Source of the DNA: Botrytis cinerea B05.10
Lineage: Eukaryota; Ascomycota; Leotiomycetes; Helotiales; Sclerotiniaceae
Direction of reading: 5' to 3'
DNA length: 64,000 bases
NCBI RefSeq assembly: GCF_000143535.2
Contig: NC_037311.1
Span: 1,054,001 to 1,118,000, forward strand
Position 1 is the first letter of the stretch; the number at the start of each line of letters is the position of its first letter. A program made the position numbers and the translations under genes. This document shows, piece after piece, positions 1-12,982 of this stretch. The notes below the pieces were generated by a model. That model made no database searches. It was not told the origin of the DNA and worked only from the letters and a program-made list of their open reading frames with translations.

Positions 1-1080
1 ATGCTGTTATATTATATTGTATTAATTTGTGTATTTGTTAGATACTATTGATAAATAGAGAGGATAGATATCCAAGGATATACATTCTGCATATATTATA
101 TTATATCCATCGGTATATTTGCTAGATGCTATTGACCGGTATAGATATCCAAGCACAACGACCACATCTCACATCATCTCACACACACCATGGCATGACA
201 TGTATCGACGTTTGACCACAGAAGCAGGTGGGAGGAGAGGAGGGGAATGAATAATGTACAACTCAACACCCGCCAATGAGAGACACGCTTACTAGGTTAT
301 CGCCCAACTGCTATCATCATTGCACATGAAAACGTCTTGTCTTTCCTTGTCTTCAGGACCAGAGATACCTTGATTGTACAAACACGCCCATGAAGGAGTT
401 CCGGGTTCCACATACAATTCAGCCAAAAATTTGGAAGTACGATGTAATGTAATGTCATGTAATGTAGTCGCATTCCATTCGATAAGAACCCCAGGAAACA
501 AACTCTATTTTCCACATCCGCCTGATCTTTTTTTCTCGAAGGATGGATGTGATTCACATAATAAATTGTTGCGACTCTATCTATCTAAGCACAAGTTGGC
601 AACCCAAGCGCCGCAACCTGGAGAAAATAATATAACAATTATCTTCCATGGGAATTTCTCATCTTCCCATCTTCCCATCGTCCCATCGTCTCACCTGCTC
701 ATCCTCCCAACCTCGCTCCCTTTCCCTTGTCGCTCTCCTCTCTCTCTCTCTCTCGCTCTCTCTCTCACTCTCAATTAGTTGAAGATACCTCCTCCTCACT
801 CCAATCACATACATCTGTAAACATAATAACATATTTCGATAATTCACCCAAGACTTTTTCTCGTATTGAATGCATCATCGTCATCTGCTTACTCCTCTTG
901 TATTCTTCGCATGCTCAAGCTTCCACAAACGCGGGAACTAACAATTATACTAACCAGAGGACTCAACCTAATCCAAGCCTTAAGCTTGTTTCCATAGCCC
1001 GATGTGCGACTGATCGCATCATACTCTTTGACTGGTTGGCAGATAAAACTTAAGTCGGTGTACACGCCTCGAGTTACAAA
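1..1080. other. Upstream intergenic region with pyrimidine tract
   Basis: No convincing gene is seen. The first 155 bases are AT-rich and hold two diverged copies of a motif (TAGAT..TATTGA..GATATCCAAG) about 77-84 bases apart. A CT-rich tract at 731-772 lies about 310 bases upstream of the exchanger ATG, as is common in fungal promoters. Open frames here are short, overlap on both strands and have no recognisable motif. Confidence 0.6.
731..772 (+). repeat. CT-rich dinucleotide tract
   Basis: Nearly uninterrupted CT repeat. It lies in the probable promoter or 5' UTR of the VNX1-type gene, about 310 bases before its ATG. Confidence 0.8.
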
Positions 1081-4000
1081 ATGTCTCGAACTCCCGGCGA
1101 GCCTTCAGGATCTGGGAAAGATGCCCAAGATTCAACTCCAATTCCTTCCGGCATGTCAACTCCAACGAGTCCCACAGATACGCGGCATCCATTATCAAGA
1201 TCTATCTCGCAACAAAATGATGGTCTGGCGGAAAGCTTTCAGTCCACGGACACAATACGACGGAGACCAGATAACGCTGGAGGATATGGTACGCCACTCC
1301 AAAATTGACCCGCACATCCAATTCCTACCTTGAGTTATTGTTGGTTACAGGTTTGCCAGATTATAGATTTACTAACGCTAGGTATAGGAACCATTCAATC
1401 GACTCCTCAAACTCCGCAACTTGGCGACGGCCATAGAAATAGCGAATCGTCCATGACGGGCGAGCGACCTCAGCCTGTCAGTTTAGAATCTTCGCGGTCA
1501 TTTCAACCAGCCAGGTCTCCTATGCTAGGACCTACCGATCGCGGTCGAGCAGGCCAACGACCAAAGAAACCTCCCTTGCCTCGTAGAGCTTCATCAAATG
1601 TACAAGCCCCTCATAGAGGGCAAGAATTCTCGGTAGATGATGATGTGGCTGAGATGGAAGAAGAGATGAACAAGCAACAGGCCGGGCTTGGAATTGGAGG
1701 TATTGCATCCGGGTTTGGACCTTCGCGACATGTTCCTGGAACCGTGAGGAGACGGCCTGCTCCAACTCAACCAACTTTACCAAGACTAGATTCTTCCCAC
1801 GAAGAAGAAGCGGAAGCGGAAGCGGAAGCTGAAGCGGCGGCCTCCACCAGTGGTGAAAGGACAAAAGATGACCAAATGACTACGTCGGGTGAAGATACTT
1901 TGCAGGGAGAAGATGGTATCGCTGAGGTGGAGGAGGAAGAAGAAGATTCCCTAAGTGATGCGGAAAGTTTTACACTCAAAGATCGTCAACAGGCAATAAA
2001 CCAAACCCATCCTTTCGGTATAAGAATCTGGAAGCCTGCGCTGTATAAAAAGAGCCGTTCAGTTCAGAAGACAGCAGAAGGCGACATTCATTCATCTCCT
2101 GGTGGTCGCGTCAACAAGTGGCTGATCTTCTTTAACATTATCTGGACACTTGCTTTTGGCTGGTGGTTGGCACTTGCAGCATTGACTGGAGCATTCGTAT
2201 GCTTCGTTTTCGGAGCAGCGCCAAGTGCTATTGCATATGGTCGCGTACTCTTGGATCTGGCTGGCTATCTTTTCTATCCTTTTGGAAAATTCGTTCGACT
2301 CGAACAAGACGAAGCTTATGCTCACGAAGATGAAGGAGAGGGCCGTACCATCACGGAATATGAACAATGGCAAAGTGGAGATATCGAGGATGGGAGATTA
2401 TTCTTTGGGCCTCATCATCCACGATCAATCGTGGGCCGATCAAGGAGAAGCATTGACTCATTTGGTGGTAGCGAGACAGACAGTTTGCTCGGTCGTTCAA
2501 GACGTGGTACTCAGCGAGAAGATTCAGCACGCCCCAATAAAAGAAGACTTTTTGGAAGGGGTCAGTGGAATACTGGACGAGTTATCTTCTTTTTATTCTT
2601 TTATGGACTAATCACGCCGCTACTTTTTATCGCCTCTGGTATATGTTGGTTCCTTGTCTTTTGGATCCCCATGGGTAAGGTTACGATGCTACTATTTGAC
2701 CATCTACGTCGACATCCCCTAGCTTTGTCTTTCCAATCAGATTCAGCCTATTCTCGTGGATCTATTCCAAATTCTTCGATCCTCGTTTGCACATACCGTG
2801 CAGTGGGCAGCAAGTACTGGAAATATACAGTTGATGGGACGAATATCTTCTTGATCAATCTGATGGCTGTCGTCTTATTCGTCATCTTTGACTATTGGGT
2901 TCTTCTAGAGATGCTTGATATGAAAATCACAATCACTCATCCGGCATTTTTGTTCACTATGGCCTTACTCTCCATTATACCTCTTGCCTACTTCATAGGA
3001 CAAGCTGTAGCTTCTATTTCTGCTCAATCCTCCATGGGTCTTGGCGCTGCGATCAATGCTTTCTTCTCTACGCTGGTAGAGGTCTTTTTGTATTGCATCG
3101 CCTTGAATCAAGGTAAAGGGCAGCTTGTTGAAGGGAGTATCATCGGAAGTATTTTCGCTGGTATTTTGTTCTTACCTGGCTTATCCATGTGTTTTGGTGC
3201 CATCAAGAGGAAAACTCAACGTTTCAACGTTAAGTCTGCTGGTGTGACTTCGACAATGCTGCTCTTTGCTGTCCTTGCCGCATTTGGTCCTACTCTGTTC
3301 TATCAAATATATGGAACCGTAAGTTAATAAATATCTTCATAGCCGTGGGCCCCTCGCTAACTACTCTGCTCAGCACGAACTCAACTGCCTCTCATGCACG
3401 GACACGTATGAGTCAACAAGTCGTGATTGTCGTCGTTGTTATTTTTCACAATCGCCAGCGTTGAACGACAGATTTTACCTCGAAGCTGTCCGCCCATACT
3501 GCTGGTTTGCTGCAGTACTCTTGTTTCTTTCATATGTCATTGGGCTATGGTTTACCCTTCGAACTCATGCGGCAGTCATATGGAATAATGAATCAGAAGA
3601 TAAGCAAAAGCCAGAAGTCAATAACACTAATCCCCAACAACCTTCAGGCGGCGCTCCACAAACACGCGCGCAACGACCTGCTCAGGCTGCTGCCGATTCT
3701 CGTGGAAATGAAATTCGAGACTCTCAACTATATAAACGCATTCTTGGTCAGTCTTTGAAGCAAGCCGGCATCAACCCTAAGGACGGTGCTCCCGAAGACG
3801 TTAACCACAATGGTTCAGTACAGACGCCCCACTTAGTTCCACCCAAGAGTGCTGCAGGAGATAGTGCGAAATCCGATTTTCATATACCTGGATTCTCCGA
3901 GGCTCAAAATACGACATTTGTTCGCGAAGTCGCCGAAATGGCTGCAACCGCTGCCACAATTGCAGCTCGAGATGCAGCCAGACCACCTCATCGAAGGGCA

Positions 4001-4762
4001 TCTACACATGCTCACAAACTTCCTCCTTTGAGAACAGCTGCTGTGCATACAGAGCCTGAAGAGGCTGTTCACGCAGAGGCTCATGCCACAAGTGGTGGCC
4101 ATGATGCGCCAAATTGGAGCCGAATGAAGAGTTCAGTGATCTTGTGTGGTGCTACTGTTCTTTATGCTCTCATTGCAGAAATTTTAGTCAATACAGTCGA
4201 TGTAGTTCTTTCAAATGTAGCGATTGACGAAAAGTTCCTTGGTATCACATTATTCGCACTCGTTCCGAATACAACCGAGTTTCTTGTAAGTACCTCTACT
4301 CTCAATCTTGTATGAAAAAAGTTAACATTCATTTTCTAGAACGCCATTTCATTTGCAATGAATGGCAACATCGCATTGTCTATGGAGATCGGATCTGCTT
4401 ATGCACTCCAAGTGTGTCTACTACAAATTCCGGCTCTGGTTTTGTTTAGTGCCATCAATGGCCAATGGTTAGAAGGTTCCGAGCTCGTCGATAAATCTTT
4501 CAGCCTCATATTTCCACAATGGGACATGGTGACGGTCATCCTTTGTGTATTCTTGCTCAGTTACATGTATGGCGAAGGAAAGAGCAACTACTTCAAAGGT
4601 TCTATTCTTCTTCTTAGCTATCTAGTTGTCATCGTCGGCTTTTGGTTCTCGGGAATGACAGATCTCGAAGCTATGGGTGCAAGTCGTTTCGATATCATGG
4701 AATCAGGTGGCAGTTTCAAAACTATCGGGAGAGGCAAGTCAGGACATGCCTTTCAGCAATAA
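1081..4762 (+). CDS. VNX1: Vacuolar cation/H+ exchanger, VNX1 type (CaCA family)
   Basis: Four exons: 1081-1288, 1388-3318, 3374-4285 and 4340-4762, giving 1157 residues with all phases consistent. By family knowledge this is a low-affinity monovalent cation/H+ antiporter of vacuole or other endomembranes, related to Ca2+/H+ exchangers. The N-terminal 230 or so residues are Ser/Pro-rich, polar and probably cytosolic, with an alternating Glu-Ala run near 1809-1842 and an acidic run near 1926-1950. Hydrophobic segments follow. The C-terminal half has the exchanger signature NTTEFLNAISFAMNG continuing into EIGSAYALQVCLLQIPAL, which carries the conserved acidic residues. The third intron falls inside this signature (EFL|NAIS). 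A Cys-rich stretch (HELNCLSC..DCRRCYF) begins exon 3. The orthologue call is confident; ion preference is inferred. Confidence 0.9.
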
Positions 4763-5699
4763 CTATTCTCTGTAAAGATTTACAGGGGTTTACCGGAGAA
4801 AATAATGATAGGATTGGGTGGGGTGTTGGAGATGGATAATATGGTTTTTTGCTTTTTTTTTTGTTTTGTCATTTCTTTTCTTGAAGTTGCTTCTCTTCAG
4901 ACATCTTTGAGCGCCGGCGTTAAGGATATGGCCATGGTAGCAGCGCGCGAAATTTCAAGAGCTATTTCGTGAGCGTTGATATCATATTACATTTTCCTTG
5001 CACAAACTCGCCTATTTTTTCATATGGAGAATCTGCTCTGGAGAGCTCATTCGTGGCAACGTAGATAGTATATTAAGTCCCATCTGTACAAATAGTGAGT
5101 AAAGATGAGATTGGGTCATATGAGATGTGATGAGATGGGATGGGATGGGATAAGGGGACTAGAAAGTACCTAGGTAGATAAATCAGGTATATGAATGATT
5201 TAATGTGTATCTCCGCTTACTACCATTGTGGACGAGATGTTCTGTTTCACACATGTTTATTAATAATATTATTGATAATGAAGCGAGAAAGCATTGTCGA
5301 TATAAACACACACACACACACACACATATGTGTGTATATATATATTCCTTTCGGACATAGGGACCAATTCATTAACATGACATGACATGCTACCCCATCG
5401 TTCGCACGACATCACAAACTCCGATTAAGACCGAAGCTAAATTCCGTCGGATGTGGAAAGTGGTGAAGGGAAAGGAAAGGAAAGGAAGGGATGGATAGAA
5501 CGTGGGGTGGATACTCGATACTCGATATATAAACGTCATCGGATCCCCGCAGTTGTTTATCTAAGTTGAAAGTTTGTTTCGCCATTTGATTCTTTGTCTT
5601 GCCGAATTGAAAGAATTGAAGAGTTGAATTGCTCGAGATAATTAACACGGATAATAAGGATAAAGATAGAGATCGAAGTTTAAATTTCGCGTGGCAGTT
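4763..5699. other. Intergenic region
   Basis: 3' flank of the exchanger gene and promoter of the ketoreductase gene. It holds a TGGGA tandem run near 5128-5152 and a CA/TG dinucleotide tract at 5306-5345. No gene is seen. Confidence 0.6.
5306..5345 (+). repeat. CA/TG microsatellite
   Basis: A run of about ten CA units passes through CATATG into TGTGTG and TATATA. The whole is partly palindromic and could form a weak hairpin. Confidence 0.8.
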
Positions 5700-7193
5700 A
5701 TGCGGGTTTTACTTACTGGTGTGTATATCCATCTGTCTATCTTTTTTTTTTTTGATATGGGGGATTTGGTCATGTTATTTTCTTTCGGGTGTGATGGGGT
5801 TGAATGGGGTTGGATGGGTTTGAATGGTGGCTCGGCGTTGTTGGGGATTCAGGATTCGGGGTTTGGTGGAGGGTTGGAGGGTTGGAGGGTTGGAGGGTTG
5901 GAGGGAATTGGTTTGGATGAGAGATGAATATTTGAAGTTTCAGATTTACTCTCTTCCTCCGATTTCTCAGCTATTCTCCGTTATCTATCTTCCATCATCT
6001 CTTTATCTCTCTCCCTCCCACCCCCTCAGCAGAAACCACATCAAACCAAACAACTAACATCTCCCTCTTCGTCCAGGTGGATCCGGTTTCATCGCCGCTC
6101 ACATCCTCGATATTCTTCTTTCACGTGGTCACACAGTCATCACAACCGTCCGTTCCCAGCAAAAAATCGATGCCATCAAAGCTGCTCATCCAGATGTTCC
6201 TGCTTCCAAGTTAGATTTCTTCATCGTGGAAGATATTGCAAAGGAAAATGCTTTTGATGAATGCTTGAAGAAGTTTGGGGAGGGGTTGGAGGCCGTGTTG
6301 CATACGGCTAGTCCGGTATGTTTGTATTTTCACTTTTGACGGATGGGAATGATGGTTGATGGTGGAGAGATGATTACATACATGTTATATGATCTTGTTG
6401 AAGAAATACATACTAACACAACCCAAAGTTCCACTTCAATGTAACCGACACCAAGAAAGACCTTCTAGACCCCGCCATAATCGGTACAACCGCCATCCTT
6501 CACGCCATCAAAAAGTTCGCCCCCTCTGTAACCCGCGTCGTGGTGACCTCTTCCTTCGCCTCTATTATCGATGCCTCGAAGGGAAACTGGCCCGACCACA
6601 CATATACCGAAGAAGACTGGAACCCCATCACGCTCTCCGAAGCCGTCGAAAACCCATCCAACGGTTACCGCGCCTCCAAAACCTTTGCCGAAAAAGCCGC
6701 GTGGGAGTTCGTCGAAAAGGAGAACCCCAATTTCACCCTTAGCACGATGAACCCTCCCTTGGTACTCGGTCCTATTGTGCATTATTTAAATTCCTTAGAT
6801 GCGTTAAACACATCTAACCAACGCGTGCGCGATGTCCTGCAAGGGAAATGGAAAGAGGAAATCCCGGGCACGGGAACATTTATCTGGATCGACGTGAGGG
6901 ATTTGGCATTGGCGCATGTGAAAGCGATTGAGATTGCGGAGGCGGCGGGGAAGCGATTTTTCATCACGGAGGGGTATTTTAGCAATAAAGAGATTTGTGA
7001 GATTATTCGGAAGAATTTCCCGGAGGATGGGGGAGAGTTGCCCGGGAAAGAGGTGAAGGGTGGTGGGTATCCGGAGGGAGGAATTTATAAGTTTGATAAT
7101 GCGAGGACGAGAAGTGTGTTGGGATTGGAGTTTAGGGGCTTGGAGGAGAGTATTGTGGATTTGGTGAAGAGTTTGAAGGAGGTGGGTGTTTAA
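5700..7193 (+). CDS. GRE2-like NAD(P)-dependent ketoreductase / DFR-like epimerase
   Basis: Exons 5700-5718, 6077-6315 and 6429-7193 give 340 residues. The first exon is only 19 nt (MRVLLTG) and is joined over a 358-nt intron, which rebuilds the Rossmann glycine motif TGGSGFIAAH; this decides the start. The protein is an extended short-chain dehydrogenase of the dihydroflavonol-reductase/GRE2 type. These enzymes reduce aldehydes or ketones with NADPH in the cytosol. The catalytic residues are visible: Ser127 (VVVTSS), Tyr166 and Lys170 in YRASK. A substrate-side motif STMNPPLVLGP follows. The substrate cannot be read from the sequence. Intron 1 is unusually long for the window and is G-rich. 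Confidence 0.88.
5868..5905 (+). repeat. GGAGGGTT minisatellite in intron 1
   Basis: Nearly five copies of an 8-nt unit inside the 358-nt intron of the ketoreductase gene. It gives five GGG runs separated by 5-nt loops on the sense strand, a pattern able to form a G-quadruplex in the pre-mRNA. Confidence 0.85.
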
Positions 7194-7682
7194 GTTGTTA
7201 GGAGGGGTGGAGGGGAGTTGGAAATGAGAGATGAAAGGTTGAAATGGGAAGTAGAGAAGTAGTAAAGAAAGATGAAGACGAAGATGAACAGTGCAAGACA
7301 GGTGTACACATATTATTTCATTATTTGTCTTAATGAAATATGAACAATCCCTCCGATTGATTCCCCCAAAAAACTCTCTTTTTCCACATCCTATTGTAGT
7401 TCATTCAAAATGTTGATATCCCAATCCCAATCCCAATCCCAATCCCAATATACACATAAAAGTAACTCCCAAGTCTTCAAATCGAACCACATTTATATCC
7501 CAACCAAATTCAGACCTAGCCCTTTCTCCTCTCTCCTCTTTCCTTGAAGATTGAGATTTAAATTGGGATTAGTAATGAAAAAAAAAAATGAAAAAAAAGA
7601 AGAAAAAAAAAAAAAGAAGGTATTGAGAACGAAGACGAGGTGTCAATTGCCAAAGAGATATTCTCATTGCAACTCTCATCAT
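7194..7682. other. Convergent intergenic region
   Basis: Lies between the 3' ends of the ketoreductase and F-box genes. It contains a TCCCAA hexamer array at 7419-7448 and an A-rich tract at 7578-7616. No gene is seen. Confidence 0.6.
7419..7448 (+). repeat. TCCCAA hexamer repeat
   Basis: Five tandem copies of TCCCAA. It differs from the usual fungal telomere unit (CCCTAA), so it is not a telomere remnant. Confidence 0.85.
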
Positions 7683-9644
7683 TTATTCTAAAGAATCCGT
7701 GCAATAATGATTCGAGTTCATTCGATTCCCACTTCCTTGGGTGGATTCTCCTCTGCCCAGAGAGACGGGCATGGGTAACGATTTCTTCTGGTTGAAACTC
7801 CATACGATGTATCCTTTGGAGTGACTGAAGATGATAAATTCATCATCGCCCCACATAAATCCCTTTTCAAATTCATTTGAGGTTGTAGTCGCTTGTATGT
7901 CGATGGGCAAACAAAAGGCTGCCAAGGCGCTCAAACCGCTTTCTGGAGTAAAGCTGTGTTTTCCCACACATTGGAGATGTTTCTTCGTTGCATCGCAGAT
8001 GCTGGCGGATACGAGAACATAAGGTCTATCGTGTTTCTCGGGCCTCCTACGTTCGGCGTCGGTGCCCGGATTTCTAATATCGTATGGAATGTAACCCTGG
8101 CCACGCCAAAACAGCGGGCTTATACGTTGAGGGTAGATATCCATAAACTGCTCCAGGTGATTTGAAATCGTTCCAAACTCTTGCCTTATGATGTTGAAGG
8201 TCGCGAAGATGTAAGCACCGGCCTTTGTAGCTGATGGCATAGCATGGTTACAAGGTGGTCGTTGCAAATCAAGGGAAGCTATTCTTTCTGGCGAGGCAAT
8301 CATTCGTGGTAGAATTGCAACAAGGCCATCGTCGCTAATAGTTTCGAACGCGAGCCTATTTCTCGTGAAGCAGGATACAAGCACTTCATGCCACTGCCCA
8401 TATGGTACTCCTGCGATGTATTCCTGAACAATGATTACATCGTGTCCGGCTTCGCGTGAAGTCCCACCAAAAGGCCAACAAAAGGCATGATAGAATAAGA
8501 AATGATGATTCTCTTTAGTGGGATGGAAGAAGATTTTGCAGAACTTAACCTTATGATCGGGAAACGAATCGCTGAATTCCGGATGGGCAAGCTTTTTGAT
8601 ATGACCATCATTCCAGACGTAAACAGAGCGGTCCGCAGAAGGTTTCGTGGCAGAGAAAGCAATTTCTTTGTTATGGGTGGCCAATATCGAATAACGACAG
8701 TCTAGATGAATAACTCTCGGGTCATCTTCTTCATCAAGCTGCCATACATTGAGTCGTGGTTTTCTGTTCACAAAAACTTTCAGCATGTTTCAATATTTTC
8801 CCGTACACATAAAATCTATGAAAGTTTGACTATACGGCTCTTAAAAGTGGTCATTGACTTACGGTTTGTCAAAATAGGCTACGAGCATTTGATTTGAGAG
8901 GAACCAGTTATCAAATTTATATCGAGACTCATGCACATAGCGTCTTGAAACATGTGTCCTGAGATTGTTGACTTGAATGGTGGTAGGATCCTTTCTCATT
9001 GCTATTCTTCCGCTTTTATATTGAAACCTTTTTCTATAACAAGTTTCGTGGCACCATTCTGAATAGAACCTGTCCTCGTCTGGGTCTGACAAATAATCGT
9101 AGTGCATTACTTGATCATACATGCCACGGTCTCTCTTAAGTCGTCCCGTACACAGTTCAATGAAGATATCAAGCTTCAGCTGTCTGTCATTGTCTCCTGA
9201 TGACCTAAACATGACTTCCCAATCTTTACGGAAGTGTACCTTGAGTAGTGACGCGCAAAGTTTTTCGTTGGATAATTTTTCTCTCCAGTCCTTCGAAACG
9301 CAACGCATAGACATAAAATCCTCGAGATCGAGATGCTCCATGGCATTAGCAAGAAGCTCGTCTGGCAGTCGGACGATGCCATCATGATGAAGATTAATTC
9401 CATCAAAATGCGCTTTGAATAATCGCAATTCTCCGAATGTCAAGGTTGAGCTCTTGAGGAAATGTTGTATGCTATGGCAATATGAGCATATGCATCTTTT
9501 TATGGACACCTCCAAATGATATAAAGTTCCTAGTCCACATCACTTGACTGGACTCCCCGCTTTTCTTGATGATATAGTGACAAACTGCTTGACTTACGCT
9601 GATGCGCGCAACTGGACATCTGGCCTGCCATCTTCGAGTTTCAT
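7683..9644 (-). CDS. F-box protein
   Basis: Model of three exons (9644-9598, 9471-8863, 8763-7683), 578 residues. The F-box lies near residues 48-85: IVRLPDELLANAMEHLDLED followed by FMSMRCVSKDWRE. By family knowledge it would bind Skp1 in an SCF ubiquitin ligase and present a substrate. The long C-terminal part (about 480 residues) has no repeat that I recognise; it ends in a region with FNQKKSLPM. The second intron is well supported by phase (FDK|P). The first exon of 47 nt is tentative: it was chosen because ATG, donor GTAAGT and phase agree and it removes an in-frame stop just upstream. The real start could lie inside exon 2. Confidence 0.8.
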
Positions 9645-11440
9645 GTCGTCGAGGACCTGGCTCAAACAATTTACCATGATAGAGTGTTCAACCGAGGAGA
9701 TTGAAGATGGTCTGATGAAGAAAGGTTTGTATTCAACCCAGAGTTAATGTTATATAAATTGATAGGTGTATCAGACTCCTTGGGGTTTTGAAGTATATTG
9801 AATGTCTAAGAAGATTCAAGGATCAAGTAGCTTGGAAGTTCCAAATGCTTTCCACAGCATATAAATAAGGTAGTTGACACATAAGCACTAGAAACACTTG
9901 TAATGCAAGAGTTTAAATTGAGAAAAAAATTGCTGCATGAGTACTAATGAGGCACTTGATAGATGTTAATGACGATGAGGTGGTTTGGAGCACGTGCTAG
10001 ATTGTACTAGTGGTCTTGGCACCTACAGCAGCCACAGAGCCACAATATCACACCAGCCACAGTTGATTCCTTTCGCTGGAAGCGGATGATGGAAGTACTA
10101 GGTATGTACATCTCAACATCTTATTATTTTTAGGTGAACGCATACCAAGCTACAGCGAGAGGGTGGATGTCGAGTTGAGATCTTTTATGAGATTAATTTT
10201 TTCCAATTGAGCTTCCCGAACATCAAGCCGCGGGTCAAGAGCTCTGGAAGTTAGTGTTTTCACCGTGTTGATTGGTACTTCAATCTACAACACGTTCATC
10301 ATGATGTTTCGACCAATGTTTGACGCATAACCCCTTTTCAAACTTCAGGGCGGTCGTTCAAATCAATTCCAGTATCACCGTCATCCCAGGGGCTGTTGGA
10401 CGAGCACTGTAAATGTCAAGTACATGTAATATCAGGAATCAGCTGAATCAGGCCAAACCACCAACGAGAATGGCAGAAACATTGCTTCCTGTTCCGAATG
10501 AATTGATGACGGGAGAGCCACTCTCCACATATTACCGCGCCAGAAAGATGTTACACGATTGATCGAGATGTGAAGACGGCTCCTGATACTTCCGACAAAC
10601 ATACTCTATCGCTGATAGCTCTGATAGTGGGCGAGTGAGAAATACAAGGCTTACATATTAGTTCACATGGCACAGTGTATTAGATAGGCCCTTTCATAGG
10701 TATCGATCTCATCCGGAGCCTTTATCTGGACCTGCAGAAATCTTAGCACAGCATGTAGACTACTTCGTACCTAGTTGTGTCGTTTCACACATGTGACCGA
10801 GTTGATACTTCGAATGAAGTTCATTTTGTTCTAATTGCGGCGCGTCGAACATGATATGAGACCTGTTGGTCTGAACTTCATTAAGCTTCGAGGTCTGGGC
10901 AATACAGATGACCGCAGATGACCTGCCAGCCGTTCTTTAGAGTTATTGGAATATCATTGCGAGTTAGATATACTTTGGTAAAACATGTGTTAGTCTACCA
11001 GGACTCCAGGAATCGTTATGATGGCCGTGCTTGTGATGCCCAAGCTGTTTCATGACCAATGCGCTATTCGGGATTGGAGCGTAGGACGAACAGATCTTGA
11101 AAGTTAATTTGTCCAGATTGCAAGTCGAGATGTGTGGTGTGTTGTAGGAACACACGCACTCAACACGGCAGCTCCAGCTAGCAGATTCGTAACATCTTAC
11201 CGCAAAGGTCGAGGCATCCTGGGTAGATTCCCGAGTCGATTATGCTTTGGGGGCCAGGAAGTTGAAGGATTGGAATTTGCATCCCCCTATTTGTCTTCGA
11301 ATCATGACTACGACTACGGACTGGAAATCCTCTCCACCGCGCCATCTCATGCTACCCACGCACTCCTGAGTCCTTACGGAAGGAGAGCGTGGTGCTAGTA
11401 TGGCTAAGATCAGTTCTCCGTCAGCCGTCTCCATCCGATC

Positions 11441-11484
11441 CACCTTTTCCACAGTTTCCACCTTTTCCACCTTTTCCACCTTTT
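11441..11484 (+). repeat. TTTTCCACC tandem repeat
   Basis: Interrupted 9-nt tandem units in the gene-poor region. The array is rich in pyrimidines. Confidence 0.7.
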
Positions 11485-12314
11485 CTATACGTGCGCACCA
11501 AGAGCTCCATGTCGAGAAAGCGATGCAAGTCTAGGAACAACAGCCCCCTTATTCATCCGTGCTCTGAACGTTTAGCTCCCATCTCCCGTAGCCGCCGCAC
11601 CCTCTTCCTTCTTTGCTGCTTCCATGTCCCGTACGATGTAGCATTCGAAAGGGGTTGTGTGCTTCTAGAATGGCAGGACACTCGTGTGCATGCTCATGAG
11701 ATGGCATGGCCGATGGTCCCAAGAGCAGAGAATGATAGTCGCAACCCAGAACCCGTAACCCGTCACCCGTCACCGTCACCACCGCGCCCCGTGAAATGAT
11801 TGATCGTGCATGGGACGCACCCTACAGCCAATACGCACCATATTATATTTGGTGTCGCCTCCGTGTATCGTATATCGTACCTCTGCCTTTTTTCTTTCTT
11901 TTTCTCGCAACTGACGCTTTTGGCCGAGGTTGCTCGTCGCTCCCCCCTTTTTTTCTTCTCTTTCCCAATGTTCAATGTTCAGGGTGTGGATAACCCTTGA
12001 GGTTCGCGAGATTCCTATTCATCACACATATTGCATTTATTGCATCCGTCAACAAATGGATCCAGCGTTGCTTTGCATTTACCGCATGTGCGCATTTATT
12101 ACTGCAAAACGACTAGTTCTCCTCCGGCCCATCAAATGTAATACCTAGAACGACCCAAGACGATATCGGGGAACTAAAGTATTTTTTTTTTAAATTCCCA
12201 GCGGGGCTCTTCATTCATATCCGGTATAGCTTATCCTGGTTAAACATCATTCAATGTTCTTTACCATCCACATCCACATCTGCTCTACCAGATCTGCAAA
12301 TGACATTTGACATT

Positions 12315-12341
12315 CACATTTATCACATTTATCACATTTAT
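12315..12341 (+). repeat. CACATTTAT tandem repeat
   Basis: Three perfect 9-nt copies in the upstream region of the SFL1-type gene. Confidence 0.75.
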
Positions 12342-12982
12342 TCCATTTCCTACGCTTCGTACGATTATTCACGTCCAAATCCCTTTCCAGACGCTCATCC
12401 GAGTTTCGGCTGTAGCATTTTATATACATCCATTGTTGACATCTTCTTCGCCTGCCGTCCTCGCACTTGGACTCTCAATCAGCCAAGCAGTCTCTTCACA
12501 TTGAGGTTCGGATCTCATTATCTGTAATCGGCACTTGCTCAACGGTCCTCCCTACGACTTCACACCACAACTCACCAGATGAGATAGTCCACCCGCACAC
12601 TGCTCAACTTCTATTTGATAGCATCCAGATTAATTGTCGTCGTACTCAAGATTGTTTCGATAAGACTCGCATATCACCGGAGATCACATCTCCTGCCATC
12701 TGTTACCACTTGAGCGTGCAGCGAGGCTGAGGTGTCTCGGGAAGTTGCAGGATAGCAAGTAGCATCGGACAAAGAAGCCATTTCTAACATCATCATCTGA
12801 ATTTCTGCCAATTCAGAGCTCCGTCAACTCTCGCATGCGATGAGGTGTGTTTCCCCCCTATCGCATTTCACCTGCGCCGCCTTACTGTTCTGGTTTTAAT
12901 CAAGCACGACGTGTCTAGAAGCCCGATTCCTATTAATTACACACGAGATTGAGATACATTGCAGTACTCAGATATCGCGAAG

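Larger units (their letters stand above)
9645..12982. other. Gene-poor region of 3.3 kb
   Basis: No gene can be supported. Stretches near 10130-10640 read like broken coding sequence in several frames, but no family is recognisable. Short tandem repeats occur at 11441-11484 (TTTTCCACC, interrupted) and 12315-12341 (CACATTTAT, three copies). The last kilobase is probably promoter and 5' leader of the SFL1-type gene, consistent with a regulator having a long upstream region. Confidence 0.55.

Noticed and set aside
7419..7448. TCCCAA array considered as an internal telomere-like repeat
   Set aside because: The unit is not TTAGGG/CCCTAA and it lies between two ordinary genes.
10130..10640. Protein-like fragments in several frames (for example RMAETLLPVPNELMTGEP) suggesting a decayed gene
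   Set aside because: No family can be named, stops are frequent, and no consistent intron model joins the pieces.
11389..11799. Open frame of 136 codons with a Pro/Phe repeat
   Set aside because: Its composition follows the TTTTCCACC tandem repeat, and overlapping frames on the other strand are equally long.
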